Source: Stigmatella aurantiaca
Lineage (GTDB): Bacteria; Myxococcota; Myxococcia; Myxococcales; Myxococcaceae
NCBI RefSeq assembly: GCF_900109545.1
Contig: NZ_FOAP01000024.1
Coordinates: forward strand, 1-64,000
Direction of reading: 5' to 3'
Length of the DNA: 64,000 nt
Shown: positions 8,543-16,197 of the stretch, piece after piece
Layout: every line of letters starts with the position of its first letter
Position numbering within the stretch: position 1 is the first letter of the stretch
Notes under the pieces: model-generated
What the model saw: only the letters and a program-made list of their open reading frames with translations
Told to the model about the DNA's origin: nothing
The model's database searches: none
Position numbers and translations under genes: made by a program

Positions 8543-9508
8543 TCAGGGACAGCGGCCACAGTCTTTTTCGCAGTTGTTGGCGGTGGTGCCCCGGCCGCAG
8601 GACTCGGTGAATTGGCATACCCCGTCCCCGCACGTGTAGACGTCGTCCGGGTGGATGCGGGTGGTGATGGGGCGGTAGGTGACGCCCTTCCAGGTGCACG
8701 AGGTGTAGAAGGGCGCGTTGGGCTCCCGGGTGCAGAGCTGCTCGCACGGGCCGGTGTAGACCATGGGCGGACACGCGTTCATCGACGTGGGGTGATCCGA
8801 CGAGAGCACGCAGGCGCGCGCCGAGGTCTCCTTGTCCTTCAGCAGGTTCGAGTCGTTGCCGTAGAAGATGCCCTGGCCGGTGAAGAGGTTGCCGAAGAAG
8901 CAGCCCTCCTGGATGGCGTAGTCCTGAATCTCCGTGGCCGTGTAGGGAATGCTCTGGCCCGTGGCCGTCTTGCCCAGCACGGAGATGAGGATGGACACCC
9001 CGTACTTGTTCACGTGGGCGGCCAGGCAGGCGGTGAGCAGCTGCTGCTCGGCCACGGAGATGGGCTGGCCGATGGCCCATCCCGGCGTGAGCCCCAGCCC
9101 GCCCTGCCAGGTGTAGGTCTGCGTGGAAGACGGCGGGGTATAGGTCCGGGTCTGCCCCTCGGGCACCGCGCAGCGCACCACGTACTGCATCACCATGTCC
9201 GCATGGGCCGGCGAGTGGGTGAACCACGCCCGGAAGCTCTCCGAGGACAGGCCATTGGCGGACAGGCCATTGGCGGACAGGCCGTTGGCGGACAGGCCGT
9301 TGGCGGACAGGCCATTGGCGGACAGGCCATTGGCGAAGTGGAGGGACTGGTGCCTCACCGCGAGGGGCTCGGGCTCGGCGGCCAGCTCCTCGGTGCCACA
9401 GGCCATGGCGCCCAGCAGCCACAGGGTCGACAGGAGCAGTCTGGGTTGAGGCCATCTCCCCCCGTTGGAGCAGAACCCCCGGGCGTCACCGATCGAGCTC
9501 GTATCCAT
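8543..9508 (-). CDS. Putative lipoprotein with NGLSA pentapeptide repeats and Cys-rich tail
   Basis: 321 residues. An unusually long, polar N-terminus precedes LLLSTLWLLGAMAC, a lipoprotein signal. Shortly after the cysteine, six tandem copies of NGLS(A) occur (residues about 59-88). The rest is a secreted domain of unknown function with GYxxG-like aromatic blocks (QEGCFFGNLFTGQGIFYGND) and many cysteines, ending in CGDGVCQFTESC and NCEKDCGRC. CGDGVC/NCxxDCG endings recur on secreted myxobacterial and planctomycete proteins. No enzyme motif is recognised. NGL-type repeats after the lipid anchor are seen in other myxobacterial lipoproteins; their role is unknown, possibly as a flexible spacer or sorting signal. 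Confidence 0.75.
   Translation of the reverse strand: MDTSSIGDARGFCSNGGRWPQPRLLLSTLWLLGAMACGTEELAAEPEPLAVRHQSLHFANGLSANGLSANGLSANGLSANGLSANGLSSESFRAWFTHSPAHADMVMQYVVRCAVPEGQTRTYTPPSSTQTYTWQGGLGLTPGWAIGQPISVAEQQLLTACLAAHVNKYGVSILISVLGKTATGQSIPYTATEIQDYAIQEGCFFGNLFTGQGIFYGNDSNLLKDKETSARACVLSSDHPTSMNACPPMVYTGPCEQLCTREPNAPFYTSCTWKGVTYRPITTRIHPDDVYTCGDGVCQFTESCGRGTTANNCEKDCGRCP
9246..9335 (-). repeat. Six 15-bp tandem repeats encoding NGLSA
   Basis: Six head-to-tail 15-base units (plus-strand form GACAGGCCATTGGCG) differ only by an A/G change at one position (CCATTG or CCGTTG), which is silent (Asn codon). Near-identity suggests recent expansion or homogenisation; unit number may vary between strains. 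Confidence 0.95.
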
Positions 9509-9730
9509 GTGTCGTCCCCTCGACAGCGCCGGTCACCGGCGTCCGTATCGAGGGCAAAGTGCTGTCTTTCCTGTAATTGGGGGAAGGCCCAACGGTTGCT
9601 TGCCCCTCCAATTGATGACTGGTGAATGGTCGAAATAGAGGCTGGTGAACATCCGGCGGTAGGGCCGTTGAATGTAAGGTGTTGTGCTTGGGTTGAAAAT
9701 TTTTACCTCCTACTTCTGGACAGGAAAGAC

Positions 9731-10732
9731 ATGTCTGCCTGGGTACCGATGACGCGCACGTTGTGCGTCCTGATGCTGGCCTCGCTGCTGGGCGCGGCGG
9801 CGCCCGCGCGCCCGGAGAAGGCGGCGGAGGACACCTTCTCGGGCGTGGAGCGGGTGGTGGCGGTGGGGGATGTGCACGGGGACGTGGAGGCGCTGAAGGA
9901 GGTGCTGCGCTTCGCGGGGTTGCTCGATGCCAAGGGCCACTGGAGCGGCGGGAAGGCGCACCTGGTGCAGACAGGGGACATCGCGGACCGGGGGGCAGGG
10001 ACGCGCGAGGCGTTCGAGCTGCTGATGCGGCTGGAGCGCGAGGCGCTCGCCGCCGGGGGCCGCGTGCACCTGCTGCTGGGCAACCACGAGGTGATGAACA
10101 TGCGCGGAGACCTGCGCTACGTCACCCCGGAGGAGCTGGCCTCCTTCGCGGATCAATCGGCCACGCCCGATGCGCCTGGGGCTCCCAAGGGGCTCGCCGG
10201 GCACCAGGCGGCCTATGGCCTGGAGGGGCGCTATGGCCGGTGGCTGCGCACGCACCCCGCGGTGGTGCGCATCGACGGCACGCTCTTCCTGCATGGCGGG
10301 CTGCACCCGGAGGTGCCGGCGAAGACGCTCGGGGAGCTGAACCGCTGGACGCGCCAGGAGCTCTTTCCGGGCGGGGCGCCGGGCGGGGGCACGGACCCGC
10401 GGGGCCCGCTGTGGTTCCGGGGCTATGCGCGGGAGGACGAGGCGGTGTGGGGGCCGGGGCTGGAGGCGGTGCTCACGCGCTTTGGCGCGCGGCGGATGGT
10501 GATGGGCCACACGCCCACGCAGGATGGGCGCATCGGCGTGCGGTTCGGAGGGCGCGCGGTGCTCATCGACACGGGCCTGAGCACCTATTACGGCCGGCAC
10601 CTCGCGGCGCTGGAGATCCGCGGGGAGCGGCTCACCGCGCTCTACCCCGAGGGCCGGGTGAGCCTGCTGGTCCCCGCGGCGAAGCCGGAGGTGGCGCCGC
10701 CCGCGCCAGGCAAGGCCGCCCCGGGGCGCTGA
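9731..10732 (+). CDS. Exported metallophosphoesterase (Shewanella-like/PPP-type phosphatase)
   Basis: 333 residues. The ATG at 9731 follows AGGAAAG; a signal peptide (LCVLMLASLLGAAAPA) directs export. The calcineurin-like metal site is complete: VVAVGDVHGDVEAL, VQTGDIADRG, LLLGNHEVMNMRG, HGGLHPE and MVMGHTPTQDG. The order and spacing match the bacterial Shewanella-like phosphatases, which dephosphorylate phosphoproteins or small phosphoesters using two metal ions. Periplasmic location is inferred from the signal. The gene converges on the MscS-like channel gene with six bases between stops. Confidence 0.88.
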   Translation: MSAWVPMTRTLCVLMLASLLGAAAPARPEKAAEDTFSGVERVVAVGDVHGDVEALKEVLRFAGLLDAKGHWSGGKAHLVQTGDIADRGAGTREAFELLMRLEREALAAGGRVHLLLGNHEVMNMRGDLRYVTPEELASFADQSATPDAPGAPKGLAGHQAAYGLEGRYGRWLRTHPAVVRIDGTLFLHGGLHPEVPAKTLGELNRWTRQELFPGGAPGGGTDPRGPLWFRGYAREDEAVWGPGLEAVLTRFGARRMVMGHTPTQDGRIGVRFGGRAVLIDTGLSTYYGRHLAALEIRGERLTALYPEGRVSLLVPAAKPEVAPPAPGKAAPGR

Positions 10733-10738
10733 GCCGCG

Positions 10739-12304
10739 CTAACCGGTGATTCCGAAGATGTGCCGCAGCCGGTCGAGGATGCGGCCTGCCTCGGGGGTGG
10801 AATCCATGGGGCCGCAGTTGTTGGCGGCCACCGCGCGCAGCTGGGTGCGGCGCTGGGCCAGGAGCGCCGAGAGCCGGTGCGCCAGGCCCGGGTTGGAGGC
10901 GAACATGCGCGCGAAGGCGGGCCGGTCCAGCTCCAGCAGCACCGAGTCCTCCAGGGCCACCACCGTGGCGGCGCGCGGCTCGCCGGTGAGCAGGGACATC
11001 TCGCCGATGGTCTGGCCGCACTGCAGCCGCGCCACCTCTGCCTGCGCCTTGCCGGCGCGCACGGACACCTCGCCGGTGGCCACCAGGTAGAAGGTGTGCC
11101 CCGCCTCGCCCTCCTGGATGATGGTCTCGCCCTTGCCGAAGCGCCGGGCCACCAAGTCTTGGTGGAGCTGCTCCAGCTCGCGCGAGTCCAGCACCGAGAA
11201 CAGGTCCACCGCCTTGAGCAGCTCCAGCACCGTGTCGCGGGAGACCTCCGCGTGCTCCAGGGCTCCCTGGCGCATGTGCACGGTCTGCTGGGGGATGGGA
11301 AGCTCGATGCGCTCGCGCCGCAGCCGGTACCACAGCTGCGTGTAGATCTGCTCCATGGCGTTGTCGGCCTGGCTGAAGTCCGACACCCAGTAGCGGATTT
11401 GATAGCGGATGGACGCGCCCTCGTACCCCCACGTGCGGCACTGGGGCTCGGGCGTCTTCAGGATGAGGGGAATCTCCCGGAGCACGTCCAGCACCACGGC
11501 CTTCACCGTGTTGGGGGGCGTGTCCCGGGACAGGCTGACGAAGATGTCGGCGCCGATGGGCACGTAGCCATAGGAGAAGTTCCGCACCACCTCCTTGGCC
11601 ACCATGCTGTTGGGCAGGGTGACGCTCTCGCACCGGAAGGTGGAGATGCGCGTGGCGCGCCAGCCAATCTGCACCACGCGCCCCGCGTGCTCGCCAATGC
11701 GGATGATGTCGCCCACCTGGTAGGGCCGCTCGAGCTGCAGCGACAGGCCCGCGAACAGGTTGCCCAGCGTCTCCTGGAGCGCCAGACCGATGACCACCGA
11801 GAGCACCGCGGAGGTGGCCAGCAGCCCGCCCAGGTTCAGGTCGAGCTGGGACTGGACGATGGGCAGCGCCGCCAGCCCATAGAGCACGAAGTCGATGACG
11901 TCCCGGAGAATCTTCGGGATGGCCACCGGGGAGCGCAGGCGGATCACCTTCAGCGCCACCGCCACCCCGGTGCGGATGACGCCGAAGGTGAAGGTGAGCA
12001 TCCACGCCACCTGGACGAGCTTCTGCGCCGTCTCGGGCACCGTGCTGGGCAGGGCCCACGCGGCGAGGCGGAAGGTCAGGAACGCCAGCAGGAAGCGGAT
12101 GGCGCCCTGCAAGTCTCGCCGGAAGTCCTTGTCGGCGCTGAGCGCCCGGGCCCCCGCGAGCAGCAGGGCCAACACCACACCGGCAACCAGGGAGAGATTA
12201 CTCTGCAGGAAGGGAAGCAAGGCCCGGAAACTCTGGCCGAGCGGCTCCTCGCGGGTCAAGGTGGCGGTTGACGCCTGCACCCCGAGCGGGGATACACGCC
12301 CCAT
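10739..12304 (-). CDS. Small-conductance mechanosensitive channel with C-terminal cyclic-nucleotide-binding domain
   Basis: 521 residues. Four to five hydrophobic segments occupy residues 30-180; the pore-lining TM3 reads VLSVVIGLALQETLGNLFAG, followed by the MscS beta domain (YQVGDIIRIGEHAGRVVQIG and TLPNSMVAKEVVRNFS). From about residue 375 a Crp-type cNMP domain follows (FGKGETIIQEGEAGHTFYLV, GQTIGEMSLLTGEPRAATVV). This resembles bacterial MscS-like, cyclic-nucleotide-gated channels (bCNG family), which often lose mechanosensitivity and respond to cAMP/cGMP. The ATG at 12304 has GAGG eight bases upstream. Its start codon and that of holB, on the other strand, share the palindrome CATG. Confidence 0.9.
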   Translation of the reverse strand: MGRVSPLGVQASTATLTREEPLGQSFRALLPFLQSNLSLVAGVVLALLLAGARALSADKDFRRDLQGAIRFLLAFLTFRLAAWALPSTVPETAQKLVQVAWMLTFTFGVIRTGVAVALKVIRLRSPVAIPKILRDVIDFVLYGLAALPIVQSQLDLNLGGLLATSAVLSVVIGLALQETLGNLFAGLSLQLERPYQVGDIIRIGEHAGRVVQIGWRATRISTFRCESVTLPNSMVAKEVVRNFSYGYVPIGADIFVSLSRDTPPNTVKAVVLDVLREIPLILKTPEPQCRTWGYEGASIRYQIRYWVSDFSQADNAMEQIYTQLWYRLRRERIELPIPQQTVHMRQGALEHAEVSRDTVLELLKAVDLFSVLDSRELEQLHQDLVARRFGKGETIIQEGEAGHTFYLVATGEVSVRAGKAQAEVARLQCGQTIGEMSLLTGEPRAATVVALEDSVLLELDRPAFARMFASNPGLAHRLSALLAQRRTQLRAVAANNCGPMDSTPEAGRILDRLRHIFGITG

Positions 12305-13334
12305 GACGTTGGCCTCGGTGGTGGGACAACCCCGTGCGGTGGATGCACTCCAGGCGGCCTTGCGCAGCGGCTCGGTGCACCACGCCTACCTGTTCGCTGG
12401 GCCGGAAGGCGTGGGCAAGGAGCGGGCGGCGGTGGGGCTGGCCCAGGCGCTCACCTGTCCGGAGCAGCCTGGGGTGGGATGTGGGACATGCCCTAGCTGC
12501 ACCCGCATCACCAAGGGGCTCCACCCGGACGTGACGTGGGTCATGCCGGACGAGGAGCGGGTGGCGCGGGGGCTCGCGGGGCGCTCGGACTTCACCGGCA
12601 CGCCCAGCCGCGAAATCCGCGTGGAGCAGATCCGCGGGCTGCAGGAGCGCCTGTCGCTGCGCGGCCTGGAGTCCCGCCGCAAGGTGGCGCTCATCATCTC
12701 GGCGCAGACGATGAACGTGCAGGCGCAGAACGCCTTCCTCAAGACGCTGGAGGAGCCCCCCTCCGACACCACCCTCATCCTGGTGGCCTCGGCGGTGGAC
12801 CGGCTGCTGCCCACCATCCGCAGCCGCTGCGGCAAGGTGCACTTCGGCCCGCTGCCGGTGGACCTGGTCGCCCAGCGCGTGCAGCAGGAGCGGAAGTTGG
12901 ATCCGCCCACCGCCGCGCTCGCCGCGGTGATGGCCGGCGGCAGCCTGGGGCGCGCGCTGAGCCTGGACCTGGAGGTGCTCACCCAGCGCAAGGACATCCT
13001 CACCCGCTTCGAGGCCCTGCGGCCGGACAACGCGCTGCCGCTGATGCGCTTCGCGGAGGAGTACGGGGCAAGCCGCGAGGAGGCCGAGCAGGCCCTGACG
13101 CTGCTCGCCCTGTGGACGCGGGACGTGGCCCGGGTGAAGGCGGGGGTGGGGGGGCTGGCGAACATGGACATGGGGGAGCTGGCGCGCGAGGTGGCCGCCC
13201 GCACCCACGAGACGGAGCTGCACCGGCGCCATGCGCTCGTGGAGCGCGCGCTGGCGGCGATTCACCGCAATGGGGCCCCGAGGCTCCAGCTGGAGCGGAT
13301 GCTGCTGGAGATGTTGATGCGGGAGGTCCGGTGA
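12303..13334 (+). CDS. holB: DNA polymerase III delta' subunit
   Basis: 343 residues. Clamp-loader AAA+ fold: VGQPRAVDALQAALRSG, Walker A GPEGVGKE, a zinc module CPEQPGVGCGTCPSC, and sensor/arginine-finger regions (NAFLKTLEEPPSDTTLIL, LLPTIRSRC). Delta' is the rigid stator of the clamp loader that opens the beta sliding clamp at primer ends. ATG 12303 is the only ATG preceding the fold; its upstream region lies wholly inside the divergent channel gene. It overlaps holA by four bases (GTGA), so two clamp-loader subunits are translated as a pair. Confidence 0.92.
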   Translation: MTLASVVGQPRAVDALQAALRSGSVHHAYLFAGPEGVGKERAAVGLAQALTCPEQPGVGCGTCPSCTRITKGLHPDVTWVMPDEERVARGLAGRSDFTGTPSREIRVEQIRGLQERLSLRGLESRRKVALIISAQTMNVQAQNAFLKTLEEPPSDTTLILVASAVDRLLPTIRSRCGKVHFGPLPVDLVAQRVQQERKLDPPTAALAAVMAGGSLGRALSLDLEVLTQRKDILTRFEALRPDNALPLMRFAEEYGASREEAEQALTLLALWTRDVARVKAGVGGLANMDMGELAREVAARTHETELHRRHALVERALAAIHRNGAPRLQLERMLLEMLMREVR

Positions 13335-14650
13335 GCAGCGAGTTGGACGAGGTGCTGGCCCAGGTGAAGGCGGGCAAGGTGGCGCCGCTGTACCTGCTGT
13401 GGGGCGAGGAGTTCCTGGTGCGCAAGGGCGCCGACGAGCTGGTGAAGGCGCTCGTGCCGGATGCGGCCATGGGGCTGAACCACGCGGTGCTGGACGCCGC
13501 CTCCCCCCGGGAGGTGGCCCAGGAGCTGGCCACGCTGCCGCTGTTCCCGGGCCGCAAGGTGGTGCTGGTGAGGGACCCGGAGTTCCTGGCGCCCAAGAAG
13601 GGCCGGGGGGACGCGCTGGGCAAGGCGCGCGAGGCGTGGAAGGCGGGCAAGCGCAAGGAGGGCGCCCGGCGGCTGCTGGCGCTGGCGGCGCGGGCCGGCT
13701 GGGGCGTGGATCAGCTCGACCCGGGGGCCTCGGGGGCGCCGTCCGTGGAGGACTGGAAGTCGGAGCTGGACGTGGACCTGGCGGAGGTGGACGTGGCGTT
13801 CCTCAAGGAGGCCGCCGCCTTCTGCCGCGAGGAGCGCATCTCCGCGCCGGAAGGGGACGCCTCGGCGCTGCTGGAGCTGCTCCAGAAGGGGCTGCCCCCG
13901 GGACATGCGCTGGTGCTGGCCGCCTCGGACATCGACGCGAAGAGCCCGCTGCTCAAGTTCGCCAAGGACGAGGGCTGGCTCATCGAGCGCAAGGTGGCCG
14001 CGCGCCACAAGGACCTGGACCTGTCGGAGATCTCCCGGGAGTTCCTGGCGCCCTTCAAGAAGAAGCTGGGCCCCGGGGCGCTGGAGCAGCTCAAGGAGCG
14101 GGTGGGGGGCAACATCCGGCTGCTCCAGTCGGAGCTGGAGAAGCTGGCCATCTACGCGAACGGCGCCACCATCGAGGCTGCCGACGTGGCGCTGCTGGTC
14201 CACCAGGCGCGCGAGGAGGAGTTCTTCGCGCTGTCCGAGGCGGTGCAGAAGCGGGATCTGCGCGGCGCGCTGGACTACACCGAGGACGCGCTGGGGCAGG
14301 GCACGCACGCGCTGCAGCTGTTGGGGGCGGTGGCCTCCATCGTCCGGGGGCTGCTGGAGAACCGCGAGCGGCTGAGCCTCTACGCCCAGGGCACGGTGCC
14401 GCGCTCCTTTGACGACTTCAAGGCCCGGCTCTTCCCGAAGATTGAACAAGAGGTGAAGGGGGCCAAAGGCCGCGCCCCGCACCCCTGGGCCGCGTTCCTC
14501 AGCATGCAGGCCGCGGCGCGCTACGAGCGCCGGGAGCTGCTCCGGGCGCTGATGGCCTGCGCGGACGCGGACCTGGAGCTGAAGTCCTCCGCCAACGGCA
14601 GGCTGGTCATCGAGCGGCTGCTCTGGAGCCTCTGCGCCCGGCCCGCTTGA
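13331..14650 (+). CDS. holA: DNA polymerase III delta subunit
   Basis: 439 residues starting at GTG 13331, which overlaps the holB stop. Begins SSELDEVLAQVKAGKVAPLY then LLWGEEFLVRKGADELVKAL, the usual start of HolA, with later conserved blocks LGPGALEQLKERVGGNIRLL, QSELEKLAIYANG and LLGAVASIVRGLLENRERL. It is longer than the roughly 340-residue E. coli protein because of an insertion between residues about 90 and 175 (KKGRGDALGKAREAWKAGKR to DWKSELDVDLAEVDVAFLKE), a lineage-typical expansion as far as I can judge. Delta is the wrench that binds and opens the beta clamp. Confidence 0.88.
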   Translation: MSSELDEVLAQVKAGKVAPLYLLWGEEFLVRKGADELVKALVPDAAMGLNHAVLDAASPREVAQELATLPLFPGRKVVLVRDPEFLAPKKGRGDALGKAREAWKAGKRKEGARRLLALAARAGWGVDQLDPGASGAPSVEDWKSELDVDLAEVDVAFLKEAAAFCREERISAPEGDASALLELLQKGLPPGHALVLAASDIDAKSPLLKFAKDEGWLIERKVAARHKDLDLSEISREFLAPFKKKLGPGALEQLKERVGGNIRLLQSELEKLAIYANGATIEAADVALLVHQAREEEFFALSEAVQKRDLRGALDYTEDALGQGTHALQLLGAVASIVRGLLENRERLSLYAQGTVPRSFDDFKARLFPKIEQEVKGAKGRAPHPWAAFLSMQAAARYERRELLRALMACADADLELKSSANGRLVIERLLWSLCARPA

Positions 14651-14684
14651 CGGGGCGGGTCGCAGGAGACTCGGAGGGGGTGGG

Positions 14685-15074
14685 TCAAGCGCTGGACGTG
14701 GTAGGTGACTGCTGACCCCCGAGAAGGGTCCGGACCCGGGCTACCAGGTGGTCGTCATCCCACGGTTTGCTGATGAAGTGGGAGACGGCCTGGGCGGCCG
14801 AGGTGGGGGTGCTGCTCCACAGGTCCGCGTGGCCCGACAGGAGGATGCGCACCGCCTGGGGGCAGACGCGCAGCACGCGCTCCAGGAGCTCGGCGCCGTT
14901 CATTCCCTTCATCCGGAAGTCGGAGATGACCAGGTCGGCCTGGAAGGTGGTGAGCTTTTCGAGGGCTTCCTCGCCGTTGAGGGCAACCTCGACGGCAAAG
15001 CCTTCCCGCCGGAACAATCGCCGGAGCGCGCTGGCGACTTGCACTTCATCATCGACGATCAGGATTTTGGCCAT
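14685..15074 (-). CDS. Single-domain response regulator
   Basis: 129 residues, a receiver only: KILIVDDEVQVASALRRLF with acidic pocket DD, acceptor Asp in DLVISDFRMKGMNG, Thr/Ser switch in RILLSGHAD, and Lys in FISKPWDDDHL. The ISKPWDD motif is typical of RpfG/HD-GYP-type receivers. With no output domain it must act by protein contact or in a phosphorelay. It converges with holA; no kinase is adjacent. Confidence 0.9.
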   Translation of the reverse strand: MAKILIVDDEVQVASALRRLFRREGFAVEVALNGEEALEKLTTFQADLVISDFRMKGMNGAELLERVLRVCPQAVRILLSGHADLWSSTPTSAAQAVSHFISKPWDDDHLVARVRTLLGGQQSPTTSSA

Positions 15075-15328
15075 GGGTAGAGGGACTCACCACTGCGGTG
15101 CGTCTTTTGAGCAATCCGCGTGCCACCATGTCTCCCTGGGAAAACCAGCAAGAATCAGGGGTCGCCGGAGACTCATGAGTCTGACCGCGCTCCCCGAGAG
15201 CGCGGTGGATTCCGAGGACCTTCACGTTAAACCCTGCTGGCCGTGTTGGGGAGCGCCAAGTCGGGGTCTTGTTGGACTCTCGTGGGTATGCGGGGCCCAG
15301 CCCCCAGGGGTGTGGGGGAGACTTCCCC

Positions 15329-16123
15329 TCATGCCCTGGAAGGCGGGATTTCGAGCTCGCGAAAGCCATGCTGGCAAGGGGGGCCATCGGAGGAGAGGAA
15401 GCGCGCGGGGCGGCCCGGGGCCAGGGCGACGATGGCCGAGGAGCGCGTCCCGTAGTGCGGTGTGTGGATGCAGAGCGCCTGGTAGGGGCGGGCCTGCTCC
15501 CGGCTCATGCCCGTCACGGCCGGGGGCTCGGGCATCTGTTCGAGAGAGGGCAGGGTGTGGTCGGCCAGCAGGTGTTGGAGCCCGTCCACGAGGCCAGGCC
15601 CTGCGCGGCGCGCGGAGGCCTCCGCCAGCCCGCGGGCCCGGGCCACCTTGGGCAGGTGGGGCGCATCGAGCACGTCGTTGGGCAGGACGTGGATGCCCGG
15701 GGGTACGTCCCCGAAGGTGAGCCGCCCGGCGGTGGGGCGCGCGTAGGCCACCCGCAGCCGCTGGGTGTCTCCATAGAGGAGGTTGAAGGGGCCGAAGTGG
15801 GCGGGGTTCAGTCCCTCCAGGTACCGCTCGACGGCCTCCAGGCTCCCCCGCCGCAGGGCCTCCGCCACCACCTCGCCCCGGGAGGCGGGCGCCGGGAGGC
15901 GGGCAGGCCCGGCGGGCTGGTTGGTGAGCCCCACGAAGAAGCCGCCCTCGGTGACGCCCATCCACGTGCCCCCCCGGACGTCATCGAGCCCGGCCACGAG
16001 CAGGCGCGGCCCGGCGAGGAACTGGGCGGGAGCGGAGGGGCGCGCGTAGAGCTCGTCCCGGTTGGCGGCCAGCAGCAGGGGCCACTCGGGGTGGACGTGG
16101 TGGAGGATGACGAGGGTGCACAT
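15329..16123 (-). CDS. NRDE family protein (TANGO2-like)
   Basis: 264 residues beginning MCTLVILHHVHPEWPLLLAA followed by the family-defining NRDE. Further landmarks are GGTWMGVTEGGFFVGLTNQP and FNLLYGDTQRL. The N-terminal Cys2 with this fold is shared with N-terminal nucleophile hydrolases, but the family's biochemical activity is not settled (eukaryotic TANGO2 is linked to haem or lipid handling). It is a cytosolic protein, divergent from metG. Confidence 0.88.
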   Translation of the reverse strand: MCTLVILHHVHPEWPLLLAANRDELYARPSAPAQFLAGPRLLVAGLDDVRGGTWMGVTEGGFFVGLTNQPAGPARLPAPASRGEVVAEALRRGSLEAVERYLEGLNPAHFGPFNLLYGDTQRLRVAYARPTAGRLTFGDVPPGIHVLPNDVLDAPHLPKVARARGLAEASARRAGPGLVDGLQHLLADHTLPSLEQMPEPPAVTGMSREQARPYQALCIHTPHYGTRSSAIVALAPGRPARFLSSDGPPCQHGFRELEIPPSRA

Positions 16124-16197
16124 CGTATCGGGTCCATAACATCCGCCCCCCCGCTTTGCTCTTTGCGGCTACAGTCCGCCGCCCTCCAGGAGAGTTC

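Noticed and set aside
9246-9335. Tandem repeats as a CRISPR array
   Set aside because: Units are contiguous 15-mers without spacers and lie in frame in a coding sequence.
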